A DNA stretch of 5,552 nt, taken from assembly GCA_025350285.1 (NCBI GenBank), contig JANXYE010000330.1:1-5552 (forward strand). Direction: 5' to 3'. The position numbers were made by a program, and so were the translations under genes. Shown piece after piece: positions 1-5,000 of the stretch (positions are counted from its first letter, which is position 1; every line of letters begins with the position of its first letter). Source of the stretch: Chloroflexota bacterium. Lineage in GTDB: Bacteria > Chloroflexota > Dehalococcoidia > Tepidiformales > Tepidiformaceae. The notes beneath the pieces were generated by a model. The model made no database searches. It was not told the origin of the DNA and saw nothing but the letters and a program-made list of their open reading frames with translations.

Positions 1-399
1 GTAGGCCGCCACCTTGTCCGCGACTTCCTTCGCCGTGTCGTCCGGGGAGACGATCTCCACGGCCAGGTCCGGGTAGTCGGGGAAAAAGGCAGCGGGCATG
101 TGGCGCCCATCGGCGAGCCGGGACGAGCGTACAAAGTGGACGTCGGGCGAGAGCACGAGGTCGGGATCCCGGGCCAACCGGAACCCTACTTCGACTCCGA
201 AACTCCCTATATGGTGCCGGCGGTCGAACAGCTCGAATTCCGTGCCGAGCCGCAGCGCCAAACGTCCATGAGGCCCGCCAACGGGCATGTGCACCACCAC
301 CTCTCCGCGGACGAGTTCCATCTTGCCGCCATGCTTCGGGTCCGGGAGCTTGTAGAACTCTTCCGCGGTCAGCAGCCGGGGCGGTGCGAGTGTAGCCAT
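1..399 (-). CDS. Uma2 family (DUF820) PD-(D/E)XK nuclease-fold protein, copy 1, 3' end cut by window edge
   Basis: The minus strand from the ATG at 397-399 is open for 133 codons to the window edge, so the C-terminal third is not seen. The protein starts MATLAPPRLLTAEEFYKLP, and residues 1-45 and 107-133 are identical to the neighbouring copy at 441-1013. Uma2 hallmarks are visible: an MELVRGEVV segment (27-35), PDV at 85-87, VEIVSPDD at 114-121 and a K...Y ending at 129-133. D86, E115 and K129 are the likely active-site residues of the restriction-endonuclease-like fold. The family is widespread and multi-copy in Cyanobacteria, Chloroflexota and Planctomycetes. Nuclease activity is predicted and its biological role is unsettled. 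The gene lies 41 bases downstream of copy 2 on the same strand, with only a weak AAGG about 12 bases before the ATG, so read-through from copy 2 is likely. No frameshift is visible. Confidence 0.88.
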   Translation of the reverse strand, partial: MATLAPPRLLTAEEFYKLPDPKHGGKMELVRGEVVVHMPVGGPHGRLALRLGTEFELFDRRHHIGSFGVEVGFRLARDPDLVLSPDVHFVRSSRLADGRHMPAAFFPDYPDLAVEIVSPDDTAKEVADKVAAY

Positions 400-440
400 A
401 CGCTGAGTATACCTTCTCTGTGGGAGCGGCCGGACGTTCG

Positions 441-1013
441 TCAGGCGAACAGGTCGTCCAGCGCGAGTTCGAAACCATCGATTTCGAAGCCAGCATCGTC
501 GCTCGTGAGGACGTCGCCCAACCCCAGTGTTCGGACATCGCCGCCCTGTCTATGGACCGTAACCGTCTGTCCTTCAGGTCGAACCACCCATACCCGTGGA
601 GCACGCGCGGCCACGTAGGCCGCCACCTTGTCCGCGACTTCCTTCGCCGTGTCGTCCGGGGAGACGATCTCCACGGCCAGGTCCGGATAGTCCGGGAAAA
701 ACGCTGGTGGCATGTGACGGCCGTCCGGCAGCCGCGCCGCTCGCACGAAGTGCACGTCGGGCGCGAGGACTGTGTCCGGATTCCGCGCGACTCGAAATCC
801 AACCTCCAAACCCACCGAACCAAGGCCGTGGAGTCGGTTGAAGGATCGAAGCTCACCACTCACCTCGGCCGCGAGGTTCCCGTGCGGTCCTCCGACGGGC
901 ATGTGCACCACCACCTCTCCACGGACGAGTTCCATCTTCCCGCCGTGCTTCGGGTCCGGGAGCTTATAGAACTCCTCCGCGGTGAGCAGCCGGGGCGGGG
1001 CGAGTGTGGCCAT
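441..1013 (-). CDS. Uma2 family (DUF820) PD-(D/E)XK nuclease-fold protein, copy 2 (complete)
   Basis: A complete 190-residue protein, a usual length for a single-domain Uma2 protein. It shows TAEEFYKLP near the N-terminus, MELVRGEVVVHMP (27-39), APDVHFVR (84-91), DLAVEIVSPDD (111-121), K129...Y133, then ARAPRVWVVRPEG, which matches the family's usual 'Gv..yWvvdP' strand, and a charged end DDLFA. D86, E115 and K129 are the candidate catalytic residues. The ATG at 1011-1013 is chosen because it matches the start of copy 1 exactly. The nearest Shine-Dalgarno-like GGAG is about 14 bases upstream, so initiation may depend on coupling to the aminotransferase gene ending 27 bases before it. No toxin-antitoxin or restriction partner lies beside it. 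The family assignment is firm. The substrate and the reason for the pairing are unknown. Confidence 0.93.
   Translation of the reverse strand: MATLAPPRLLTAEEFYKLPDPKHGGKMELVRGEVVVHMPVGGPHGNLAAEVSGELRSFNRLHGLGSVGLEVGFRVARNPDTVLAPDVHFVRAARLPDGRHMPPAFFPDYPDLAVEIVSPDDTAKEVADKVAAYVAARAPRVWVVRPEGQTVTVHRQGGDVRTLGLGDVLTSDDAGFEIDGFELALDDLFA
615..1013 (-). repeat. Tandem gene duplication: 615-1013 repeats 1-399 at an offset of 614 bases
   Basis: The two Uma2 genes align with a constant 614-base offset and no indel over the visible 399 bases. Positions 1-72 and 615-686 are identical. Positions 281-399 and 895-1013 differ at 8 sites, all synonymous. The middle third is strongly diverged. At protein level 110 of 133 residues match, and all 23 differences fall in residues 46-106. 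Confidence 0.93.
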
Positions 1014-1040
1014 CTGTCGAGTGTACTCCGGTCTCCTGGG

Positions 1041-2273
1041 TTACTTCGAGGCTGCCCGGGCCGCGACCTCCGCCATCGCTTCGCCGAGCCGGTGACAACC
1101 CTCTTCGATCTCTTCCATCGGCACGTAGCTGAACGCCAGACGCACGTGGTTCGTGGCCCGCCCGTCGGCGAAGAACTGCGCGCCCTGGCCGATGATCACG
1201 CCTTTCTCGTTCGCCGCCGCCTGGACATCGCGCGAGGGGATGCCAGCCGGGAGTTCGAGCCAGAGGAAGAAGCCGCCTTCCGGCCGATGCCAGGTGCAGT
1301 ACGGGGCGCAGTAGCGGCGCAGGCCGTCTTCCATGCGGTCCAGCTTCCGCTTGTAAATGCCGCGCAGGTTTTCGATGTGGCGGTCCATATCGCCGCTGCG
1401 GATCGCCTGGCCAACGACGCGCCCGAGAAACGAACTCGACCCCATGTCGAAGCGCACCGCGGCCATCCGGCTCACGAGAGCAGACGGCCCCATCGTCCAG
1501 CCGAGCCGCAGACCGGTCGCGAGGACCTTGGAGAAGCTCGAAATCTTCACCGCGTGGTCACCTCCGCTGAGCGCGAACAGCGATGGGGGCGGCGGGTTGT
1601 CGAACCACAGTTCGCCGTACGCGTCATCTTCCAGGATGAGCGTGTTGTACTGGCGCGCCAGTTCGACCATCCGCTCGCGTCGGTCCAGTGGCAGCGTGCA
1701 ACCCGCCGGGTTCTGGTGCGTCGGGATGCAGTAAATGAACTTGGCCCGCTTGCCGGCGTCCGCCAGCTTCTGAAGTTCCTCCTCCAGGCGGTCCACGCGC
1801 AGGCCGAGGTCATCCATCGGGACGGCGACCTGTTCGGCGCCGAACGAGCGGATGGTGCGCATGCTGCCGGGGAAGTTCGGGCTTTCCACGAGGACCGTGT
1901 CGCCCGGGTCGAGCAGCGTCTCGGCCATAATCCCGATGCCGTGCGCCGATCCCGACACGACCATCACCTGGTCCATCGAGACCGGGATGCCCTCGAGTCG
2001 GGAGGACCGTTCCGCGAGTGCCTGGCGCAGCGGACGTGGCCCAAACGTGCCGTTATATTCGAGAGCTTCCTTGGCGTCGTTGTCTACCACCCAGCGGGCG
2101 GCCTTGACGAGGATCTCGCCGGGCAGCGACGGGATGTCCGGGAGCCCGCCCGCGAAGGAGATGACCGGCCTCGGGTCCGGCGCGGCGGCGGCCCAGACTG
2201 TGGGGCCGAGGATCTTCGCGCGCTGGCTGACGACCTCTTCAAGGTGGTTTGCGTCCCAATAGGTCTCGGCCAT
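1041..2273 (-). CDS. PLP-dependent aminotransferase, class I/II, LysN / 2-aminoadipate transaminase-like
   Basis: A 410-residue fold-type I aminotransferase, about the expected length. It opens with VISFAGGLPDIPSLP (38-52), typical of the LysN/aromatic/MocR-domain branch. Catalytic features are all present: Y73 in EYNGTFG; N188 in HQNPAG; D216 and Y219 in EDDAYGE, contacting the PLP ring; K249 in SSFSK, the Schiff-base lysine; R256 in RLGW, binding phosphate; and R378 in NHVRLAFS, for the substrate carboxylate. It should move an amino group between a dicarboxylic, aromatic or branched amino acid and 2-oxoglutarate in the cytoplasm. The exact substrate cannot be read from sequence. No N-terminal GntR helix-turn-helix is present, so it is an enzyme and not a MocR regulator. 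The ATG start has a well-placed GGAAGGA at 2281-2287 with 7 bases of spacing. The two Uma2 genes follow closely on the same strand but have no obvious functional link. Confidence 0.93.
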   Translation of the reverse strand: MAETYWDANHLEEVVSQRAKILGPTVWAAAAPDPRPVISFAGGLPDIPSLPGEILVKAARWVVDNDAKEALEYNGTFGPRPLRQALAERSSRLEGIPVSMDQVMVVSGSAHGIGIMAETLLDPGDTVLVESPNFPGSMRTIRSFGAEQVAVPMDDLGLRVDRLEEELQKLADAGKRAKFIYCIPTHQNPAGCTLPLDRRERMVELARQYNTLILEDDAYGELWFDNPPPPSLFALSGGDHAVKISSFSKVLATGLRLGWTMGPSALVSRMAAVRFDMGSSSFLGRVVGQAIRSGDMDRHIENLRGIYKRKLDRMEDGLRRYCAPYCTWHRPEGGFFLWLELPAGIPSRDVQAAANEKGVIIGQGAQFFADGRATNHVRLAFSYVPMEEIEEGCHRLGEAMAEVAARAASK

Positions 2274-2280
2274 AAGTAGA

Positions 2281-2287
2281 TCCTTCC
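2281..2287 (-). promoter_or_regulatory. Ribosome binding site of the aminotransferase gene
   Basis: On the minus strand this reads GGAAGGA, followed by seven bases (TCTACTT) and the ATG at 2271-2273. It is the strongest Shine-Dalgarno signal in the minus-strand block and fixes the start of the aminotransferase. Confidence 0.7.
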
Positions 2288-2306
2288 GCGCCAGCGCGCA
2301 GGCATT

Positions 2307-2334
2307 AGTATAGGCCGTCGCCGGGCGCCCGGCG
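2307..2334 (-). promoter_or_regulatory. Candidate promoter (-10 TATACT) with overlapping 16-bp palindromic operator
   Basis: The minus strand reads TATACT at 2312-2307, one base from the -10 consensus, predicting a transcript start near 2300 and a leader of about 27 bases before the aminotransferase ATG. There is no -35 TTGACA-like hexamer at the expected distance. Instead there is a perfect 16-base palindrome, CGCCGGGCGCCCGGCG, at 2319-2334. A dyad in that place could bind a repressor or activator, but in GC-rich DNA it could also be chance. This is a prediction from sequence alone. Confidence 0.45.
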
Positions 2335-2426
2335 TGGCTTCGCCGGATGAGCGGTGAGCGTCACACTTTTGCACAAGGGCAGGCACCCCGAATGCGAGCG
2401 GCCAAGAGTCTCGGCACGAATCTATC

Positions 2427-2585
2427 CTAGGAGCCTGTCGGTTTAATCCATAACGTGTCACTTATGTTTCTAACACGGGGGTCTCGAGTGTCAGCCCTGT
2501 CGCGAACTGAGGCCTTCTCGGGCCTTGGGTGAGGTCGATCACGAACCGTCATGTGGAGATTTCTACTAAACAGTCAGGCTCCTAG
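2427..2585. mobile_element. MITE-like element or IS remnant, 159 bp, with 19-bp imperfect terminal inverted repeats
   Basis: The left end CTAGGAGCCTGTCGGTTTA (2427-2445) is matched in reverse complement by TAAACAGTCAGGCTCCTAG (2567-2585), with 17 of 19 positions paired. Both outer ends are CTAG, which is either part of the repeat or a 4-base palindromic target duplication. The interior of 121 bases holds no transposase and is locally AT-richer than the flanks. The ends recall GAGCCTGTCGG-type termini of IS1182/IS5-like insertion sequences, but that family link is from memory and unverified. It fits a non-autonomous miniature transposon, or the two ends of an IS that lost its gene by deletion. 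Confidence 0.6.
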
Positions 2586-2740
2586 CCGCGACTGGAAGGA
2601 GCGGTCTTTGCGGTCGGCCGCAATTGGGCTCGATATCAGGCGGCCGCCTGGCTGCGGGCTCCCCAAAGACCGCTCCGTATCCGTCGCGGCCAGGGTTGGC
2701 GACGTGGGCCCGAGCCGACGGGCGGCAATCCTAGCCGCGA
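2580..2740. repeat. 12-bp direct repeat TCCTAGCCGCGA around the hairpin (2580-2591 and 2729-2740)
   Basis: TCCTAGCCGCGA occurs at 2580-2591 and again at 2729-2740, 149 bases apart. The first copy spans the junction between the mini-transposon end and the hairpin, and the second lies 38 bases beyond the hairpin. The spacing suggests duplication or element-mediated rearrangement, though 12 bases is short. Confidence 0.5.
2585..2690. repeat. Large GC-rich inverted repeat (hairpin or cruciform), 106 bp
   Basis: The outer stem GCCGCGAC (2585-2592) pairs with GTCGCGGC (2683-2690). After small unequal bulges, GGAGCGGTCTTTG (2598-2610) pairs perfectly with CAAAGACCGCTCC (2664-2676). Inside, CGGCCGC (2615-2621) can pair with GCGGCCG (2640-2646), which itself sits in a perfect 14-base palindrome CAGGCGGCCGCCTG (2637-2650). 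There is no U-run, so it is not a classical terminator. It may be an intergenic repeat element, a structured RNA, or a transposon-derived hairpin. Its left arm begins at the last base of the neighbouring terminal repeat. Confidence 0.65.
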
Positions 2741-2851
2741 GTGGCGCACGGGCGGGTCGTCGTGCACAAGCGTGGCGTGAACGAAGCGTCACGTGCTGGC
2801 GTCTACCGCTGACGGTGCGGACCGGGTGTAAGCCTTCTAACGTGACGTAGC

Positions 2852-3433
2852 GTGGCGCCCGCCGACAATTGCCGGGAAACCATCCTCGGAGTGTGCCCTT
2901 TGGCCATCGCCACCGCCCCCCGTGAACCCGCCCAGGCTTTGAACACCGGTCGTTCCACGAGCTTCGCCGGTAACGCCGACTTCCATCGCTGTTTCTGTGA
3001 CTTGGTCGATGCCGCCCAGTCCGAGGTAGTGGACTACGTCATCCCGGAAACGCGCCCGGACGAGCACGACCAACACATCCTCAAGGCGTACGGAAACGCC
3101 GTCCGCCGCGGCGTTTCCTGTCGCACGCTCATTTCCCCGGCGCACCTCTACCTGGTGCAGTCCACCTGGGACGCGAACTTCGATATGCGCACGTTCCTCG
3201 GGAAGATGCCGCATATCCGGCTCATCGAACAAGTGCATGGCCCGTTCACGGTGGTCGATAGGACGAAGGTGTTGCTGAACCTGCCCGACCCATGGGACGC
3301 GGCCGAATACACCACGTCCGTCGTCGTCCAGGACGAACGTCTCGGCGAGCACCTGATCGCGAACTTCGACCGCCTCTGGGCGGAAGCCGGCGAGCGCCAG
3401 GACGATCTCGTCGCGGGCTGGGAAGCGCGCTAG
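2852..3433 (+). CDS. PLD-superfamily sensor-domain protein resembling the TrmB C-terminal domain, without HTH
   Basis: A 193-residue protein if begun at the GTG at 2852. The core FAGNADFHRCFCDLVDAAQ (38-56), NAVRRGVSCRTLIS (82-95), PFTVVDRTKVLLNLPDP (131-147) and ANFDRLWAEA (170-179) follows the layout of the phospholipase-D-fold ligand-sensing domain at the C-terminus of archaeal TrmB-type regulators and related bacterial proteins. The HxKxxxxD catalytic motif of PLD enzymes is absent, so catalysis is unlikely. No winged-helix domain precedes it, so it is not a complete regulator. It may sense a ligand and act through a partner protein. The start is uncertain: the GTG has no ribosome binding site, whereas the TTG at 2900-2902 has GGAG at 2888-2891 with 8 bases of spacing, giving 177 residues and losing only non-conserved sequence. 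The family assignment is by pattern and is moderate. Confidence 0.75.
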   Translation: MAPADNCRETILGVCPLAIATAPREPAQALNTGRSTSFAGNADFHRCFCDLVDAAQSEVVDYVIPETRPDEHDQHILKAYGNAVRRGVSCRTLISPAHLYLVQSTWDANFDMRTFLGKMPHIRLIEQVHGPFTVVDRTKVLLNLPDPWDAAEYTTSVVVQDERLGEHLIANFDRLWAEAGERQDDLVAGWEAR

Positions 3434-3467
3434 AGCGTCAGTGACGTGCACGACCGTTTGCCGCGCG

Positions 3468-3473
3468 TAGAAT
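3468..3473 (+). promoter_or_regulatory. Possible -10 element (TAGAAT) for the VOC gene
   Basis: TAGAAT at 3468-3473 differs from TATAAT at one base and would start a transcript about 40 bases before the ATG at 3520. No -35 hexamer is clear. Just upstream are the dyad CGTCA-G-TGACG (3436-3446) and the overlapping palindrome CGTGCACG, which might be a regulator site. Weak evidence. Confidence 0.3.
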
Positions 3474-3505
3474 GGGCGGCGCGGCCCGTAGCGGCGTGGC
3501 CCGCC

Positions 3506-3512
3506 GAAAGGA
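3506..3512 (+). promoter_or_regulatory. Ribosome binding site deciding the VOC gene start
   Basis: GAAAGGA followed by seven bases and the ATG at 3520. It favours this start over the in-frame ATG at 3472, which has no such signal and would add 16 residues that resemble no part of the family. Confidence 0.65.
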
Positions 3513-3519
3513 CCTACTG

Positions 3520-3873
3520 ATGGCAGACGATTGGGCACGGCCCGTGGTGGCCTGGGAGATCCAGGCAAGAGACGCAGACACCCTCAAGCTCTTTTATCGA
3601 GACCTCTTCAACTGGTCGATGACGGATGGGCCGCTCATTCGGATTGCGGCGGGCATCGCGGGCCCGTTGCCAGGTCCAGTCGGCGTGATGCGCACGGCGG
3701 ACCACCCCGGCGTCTCGTTGTACATCCAGGTGCTTGACCTGCGCCAAACGATGACGAAGGCGGAGCAGATGGGCGGTAAGATTACGCTTCAACCAACGGA
3801 CACTCCCGGCGGCCCAACGATTGCGGGCATCCTGGACCCCGAAGGCAACCGCCTGATGCTCGTACAGCAGTAA
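3520..3873 (+). CDS. VOC (glyoxalase/bleomycin resistance/dioxygenase) superfamily protein
   Basis: A 117-residue protein of normal single-module VOC size. It has two beta-alpha-beta-beta-beta halves: VVAWEIQARDADTLKLFYRDLF (9-30) gives the first strand and the helix with the FY..LF signature, and SLYIQVLDLRQTMTKAEQMGG (66-86) repeats it. It ends with the family's DPEGNRLMLVQ (106-116). The usual metal ligands look absent: the first strand has Ala at 11 where related proteins often have His, and no Glu ends the last strand. It may therefore be a binding protein and not a metal-dependent glyoxalase or dioxygenase. It lies 86 bases after the PLD-fold gene and 120 bases before the SnoaL-like gene, so transcription may be separate. 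The substrate cannot be inferred. Confidence 0.9.
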   Translation: MADDWARPVVAWEIQARDADTLKLFYRDLFNWSMTDGPLIRIAAGIAGPLPGPVGVMRTADHPGVSLYIQVLDLRQTMTKAEQMGGKITLQPTDTPGGPTIAGILDPEGNRLMLVQQ

Positions 3874-3921
3874 CCCGGCGTCCGCGGGAGCCCCGGGCAG
3901 GGGGGATTCTGCCTCCGTGGG

Positions 3922-3954
3922 GGGCCTGAGACCCGTAGGGAGGCTCTCAGGTTC
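3922..3954 (+). promoter_or_regulatory. Stable RNA hairpin in the leader of the SnoaL-like gene
   Basis: CCTGAGA (3925-3931) pairs with TCTCAGG (3945-3951), extended outward by two G-U pairs and one G-C pair to about ten base pairs with a 13-base loop. A competing pairing is possible between GCCTCC (3911-3916) and GGAGGC (3939-3944), and CCTCC could also reach the GGAGG of the Shine-Dalgarno at 3981-3988. No U-run follows, so a classical terminator for the VOC gene is unlikely. It could be a leader that tunes expression of the next gene, or simply stable GC-rich RNA. Confidence 0.35.
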
Positions 3955-3980
3955 GGTGGACGACGCCGCCCGAGATCGAC

Positions 3981-3988
3981 AGGAGGAG
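3981..3988 (+). promoter_or_regulatory. Strong ribosome binding site of the SnoaL-like gene
   Basis: AGGAGGAG lies five bases before the GTG at 3994. It is near-perfect for the 16S tail and the strongest such site in the window, and it settles the GTG start. Confidence 0.85.
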
Positions 3989-3993
3989 CACCC

Positions 3994-4434
3994 GTGGCCA
4001 AACCGACGAACGACGACTACACCGCCATCCGCCAGGTGGCCGAGCGGTACGTGGATGCGGTGAACCGGTTCGACGCCGAAGCCTGGGCCGCGACCTGGGC
4101 GCCCGACGGCGAGTGGACTCTTGCGGAGACGTTCACGGGACGCGAGAACATCGTTAATCGCTGGACGGCGGTGATGTCCTCGATCCCGAACGTCTACATG
4201 CACGTCTACTCCGGGGTTATCGACGACGTGGACGGGGATAACGCCTCTGGCCGGTGGTACATGGGCGAGTTCCTGAACCTGCCTGGCGGCAGCCGATCGA
4301 TGAACTCGATCTGCTACTACGACACGTACGTGCGCATCGACGGCCAGTGGTACATCAAGACGCGCCGCTTTTCGGCGCTTTACCGCGGGCCGGCGGACCT
4401 CAGCGGCGAGTTCTTCGCACTGCCAAAGGAGTAG
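3994..4434 (+). CDS. SnoaL-like / NTF2-fold protein (SnoaL_4 type)
   Basis: A 146-residue alpha+beta-barrel protein starting at GTG behind a near-perfect ribosome binding site. The N-terminal helix region IRQVAERYVDAVNRFDAEAW (12-31) and the ATWAPDGEWTL strand (33-43) are typical of the NTF2-like fold. TGRENIV (48-54), VYMHVYSGVID (67-77) with the conserved His70, ASGRWYMGEF (84-93), SICYYDTYVRIDGQWYIKTRRF (105-126) and a short tail complete it. The pattern fits SnoaL_4 domains seen in polyketide cyclases, steroid isomerases and aromatic-compound enzymes. The barrel could hold a hydrophobic ring substrate, but no specific reaction can be claimed. It lies downstream of the VOC gene on the same strand with a 120-base structured leader, and converges on the HD gene 80 bases away. 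Confidence 0.9.
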   Translation: MAKPTNDDYTAIRQVAERYVDAVNRFDAEAWAATWAPDGEWTLAETFTGRENIVNRWTAVMSSIPNVYMHVYSGVIDDVDGDNASGRWYMGEFLNLPGGSRSMNSICYYDTYVRIDGQWYIKTRRFSALYRGPADLSGEFFALPKE

Positions 4435-4514
4435 GCGCGGTTTCGTTTACGTCCTGCGACGTGGGGAGCGGAGCACCTTCGTTGTCGTCGCGGCAGGAGC
4501 CCCGTCCGTCTGGC

Positions 4515-5000
4515 TCAATTTGCCGCGTCCGCTTCCTGGAGGAGCGGCAGGAGCGCCTCCTCGCCCGCGGGGCCGTGATGCAGCCGTGTCAGCTCCACGG
4601 CCCGTGCCGACGCTCCCGCGTTCGCCATTCGCGCGGCGCTTGCCTCGGCGTGCGAGAGGCTTCGCGCAACCGCCCGCCGGAATGCGAGCCGAGAGTTCCC
4701 CGCGCCAATCAGCCCCGCGACCCGCGCCTCCTGGGCCAGCACATACCCCACGCGGTCCCATCGCCGTTGTTCGCCCTTGCCGATGTCGTGCAGCAACGCC
4801 GCCACCAGCAGGTCCGGGTCGTCGTGGCCCCGTTCGATGAGCCAGCGGGCGGTCGCGGCGCTATGGACAATGTCGCGGGCTGACTGGGCACGGAAGAGGT
4901 CAAGGAGGAGCGGCGCCAGGAGCCCCCGGGCAAGGTCGTGGTCGGCTGCACGCGGAACCCGGCTGGCCTCACGGAACTGACGGAGCCGTTCCCCAATCAC
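4515..5000 (-). CDS. HD-domain metal-dependent phosphohydrolase family protein
   Basis: A 161-residue protein consisting almost wholly of one HD domain. Metal-site features appear in order: H46 in RDIVHSAATARWL, H71-D72 in ALLHDIGKGEQ (68-78), H117 in SLSHAEA, H141-H142 in TRLHHGPAG, and D158 in LQEADAAN at the end. This is the full set expected of an HDIG-type hydrolase, acting on a phosphorylated or nucleotide substrate that is not known here. The GTG start at 4998-5000 shares four bases (GTGA) with the stop of the M50 protease gene upstream, and no Shine-Dalgarno precedes it, so translation probably depends on coupling. There is no regulatory or GGDEF/GYP domain. The gene converges with the SnoaL-like gene. 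I see no strong terminator in the 80 bases between them. Confidence 0.9.
   Translation of the reverse strand: MIGERLRQFREASRVPRAADHDLARGLLAPLLLDLFRAQSARDIVHSAATARWLIERGHDDPDLLVAALLHDIGKGEQRRWDRVGYVLAQEARVAGLIGAGNSRLAFRRAVARSLSHAEASAARMANAGASARAVELTRLHHGPAGEEALLPLLQEADAAN

Larger units (their letters stand above)
2274..2851. other. 578-base intergenic region between divergent genes
   Basis: No convincing gene lies here. The open frames across it start inside repeats, have no ribosome binding site and resemble no family. From left to right it holds the aminotransferase leader and promoter; about 90 unremarkable bases (2335-2426); a mini-transposon-like unit (2427-2585) that is AT-richer than its surroundings around 2440-2475; a GC-rich hairpin (2585-2690); and about 110 bases (2741-2850) in which I see only short weak inverted repeats (for example CGTGA at 2776-2780 with TCACG at 2789-2793). 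A promoter for the plus-strand gene at 2852 must lie here, but I could not pick one out. Confidence 0.75.

Noticed and set aside
1..1013. The repeated Uma2 DNA as a CRISPR array or a toxin-antitoxin module
   Set aside because: There are only two long copies that code for whole proteins, with no short spaced repeats and no small partner gene.
420..2279. A 619-codon open frame on the plus strand
   Set aside because: It lies antisense to the aminotransferase and a Uma2 gene, both of which have full family motifs. Its translation is Arg/His-rich with no recognisable domain. Long antisense frames are common opposite GC-rich genes.
2551..2850. Possible small gene of 99 codons on the plus strand
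   Set aside because: It runs through the terminal repeat and the hairpin, has no ribosome binding site, and its composition is that of translated repeat DNA.
2274..2851. tRNA or known riboswitch in the intergenic gap
   Set aside because: I saw no cloverleaf, T-loop GTTCRANNC pattern or familiar riboswitch core. The structure present is explained by the inverted repeats.
3472..3519. Longer N-terminus for the VOC protein from the ATG at 3472
   Set aside because: No ribosome binding site supports it and the extra 16 residues match nothing in the family. The ATG at 3520 has GAAAGGA at the right distance.
2837..4203. Two long minus-strand open frames (2837-3568 and 3514-4203)
   Set aside because: They are antisense to the PLD-fold, VOC and SnoaL-like genes, have no domain pattern, and the plus-strand genes carry the family signatures and, for two of them, good ribosome binding sites.
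4435..4514. Bidirectional terminator between the convergent SnoaL-like and HD genes
   Set aside because: CCTGC (4453-4457) can pair with GCAGG (4493-4497) but the stem is interrupted, the loop is long and there is no T-run on either strand.
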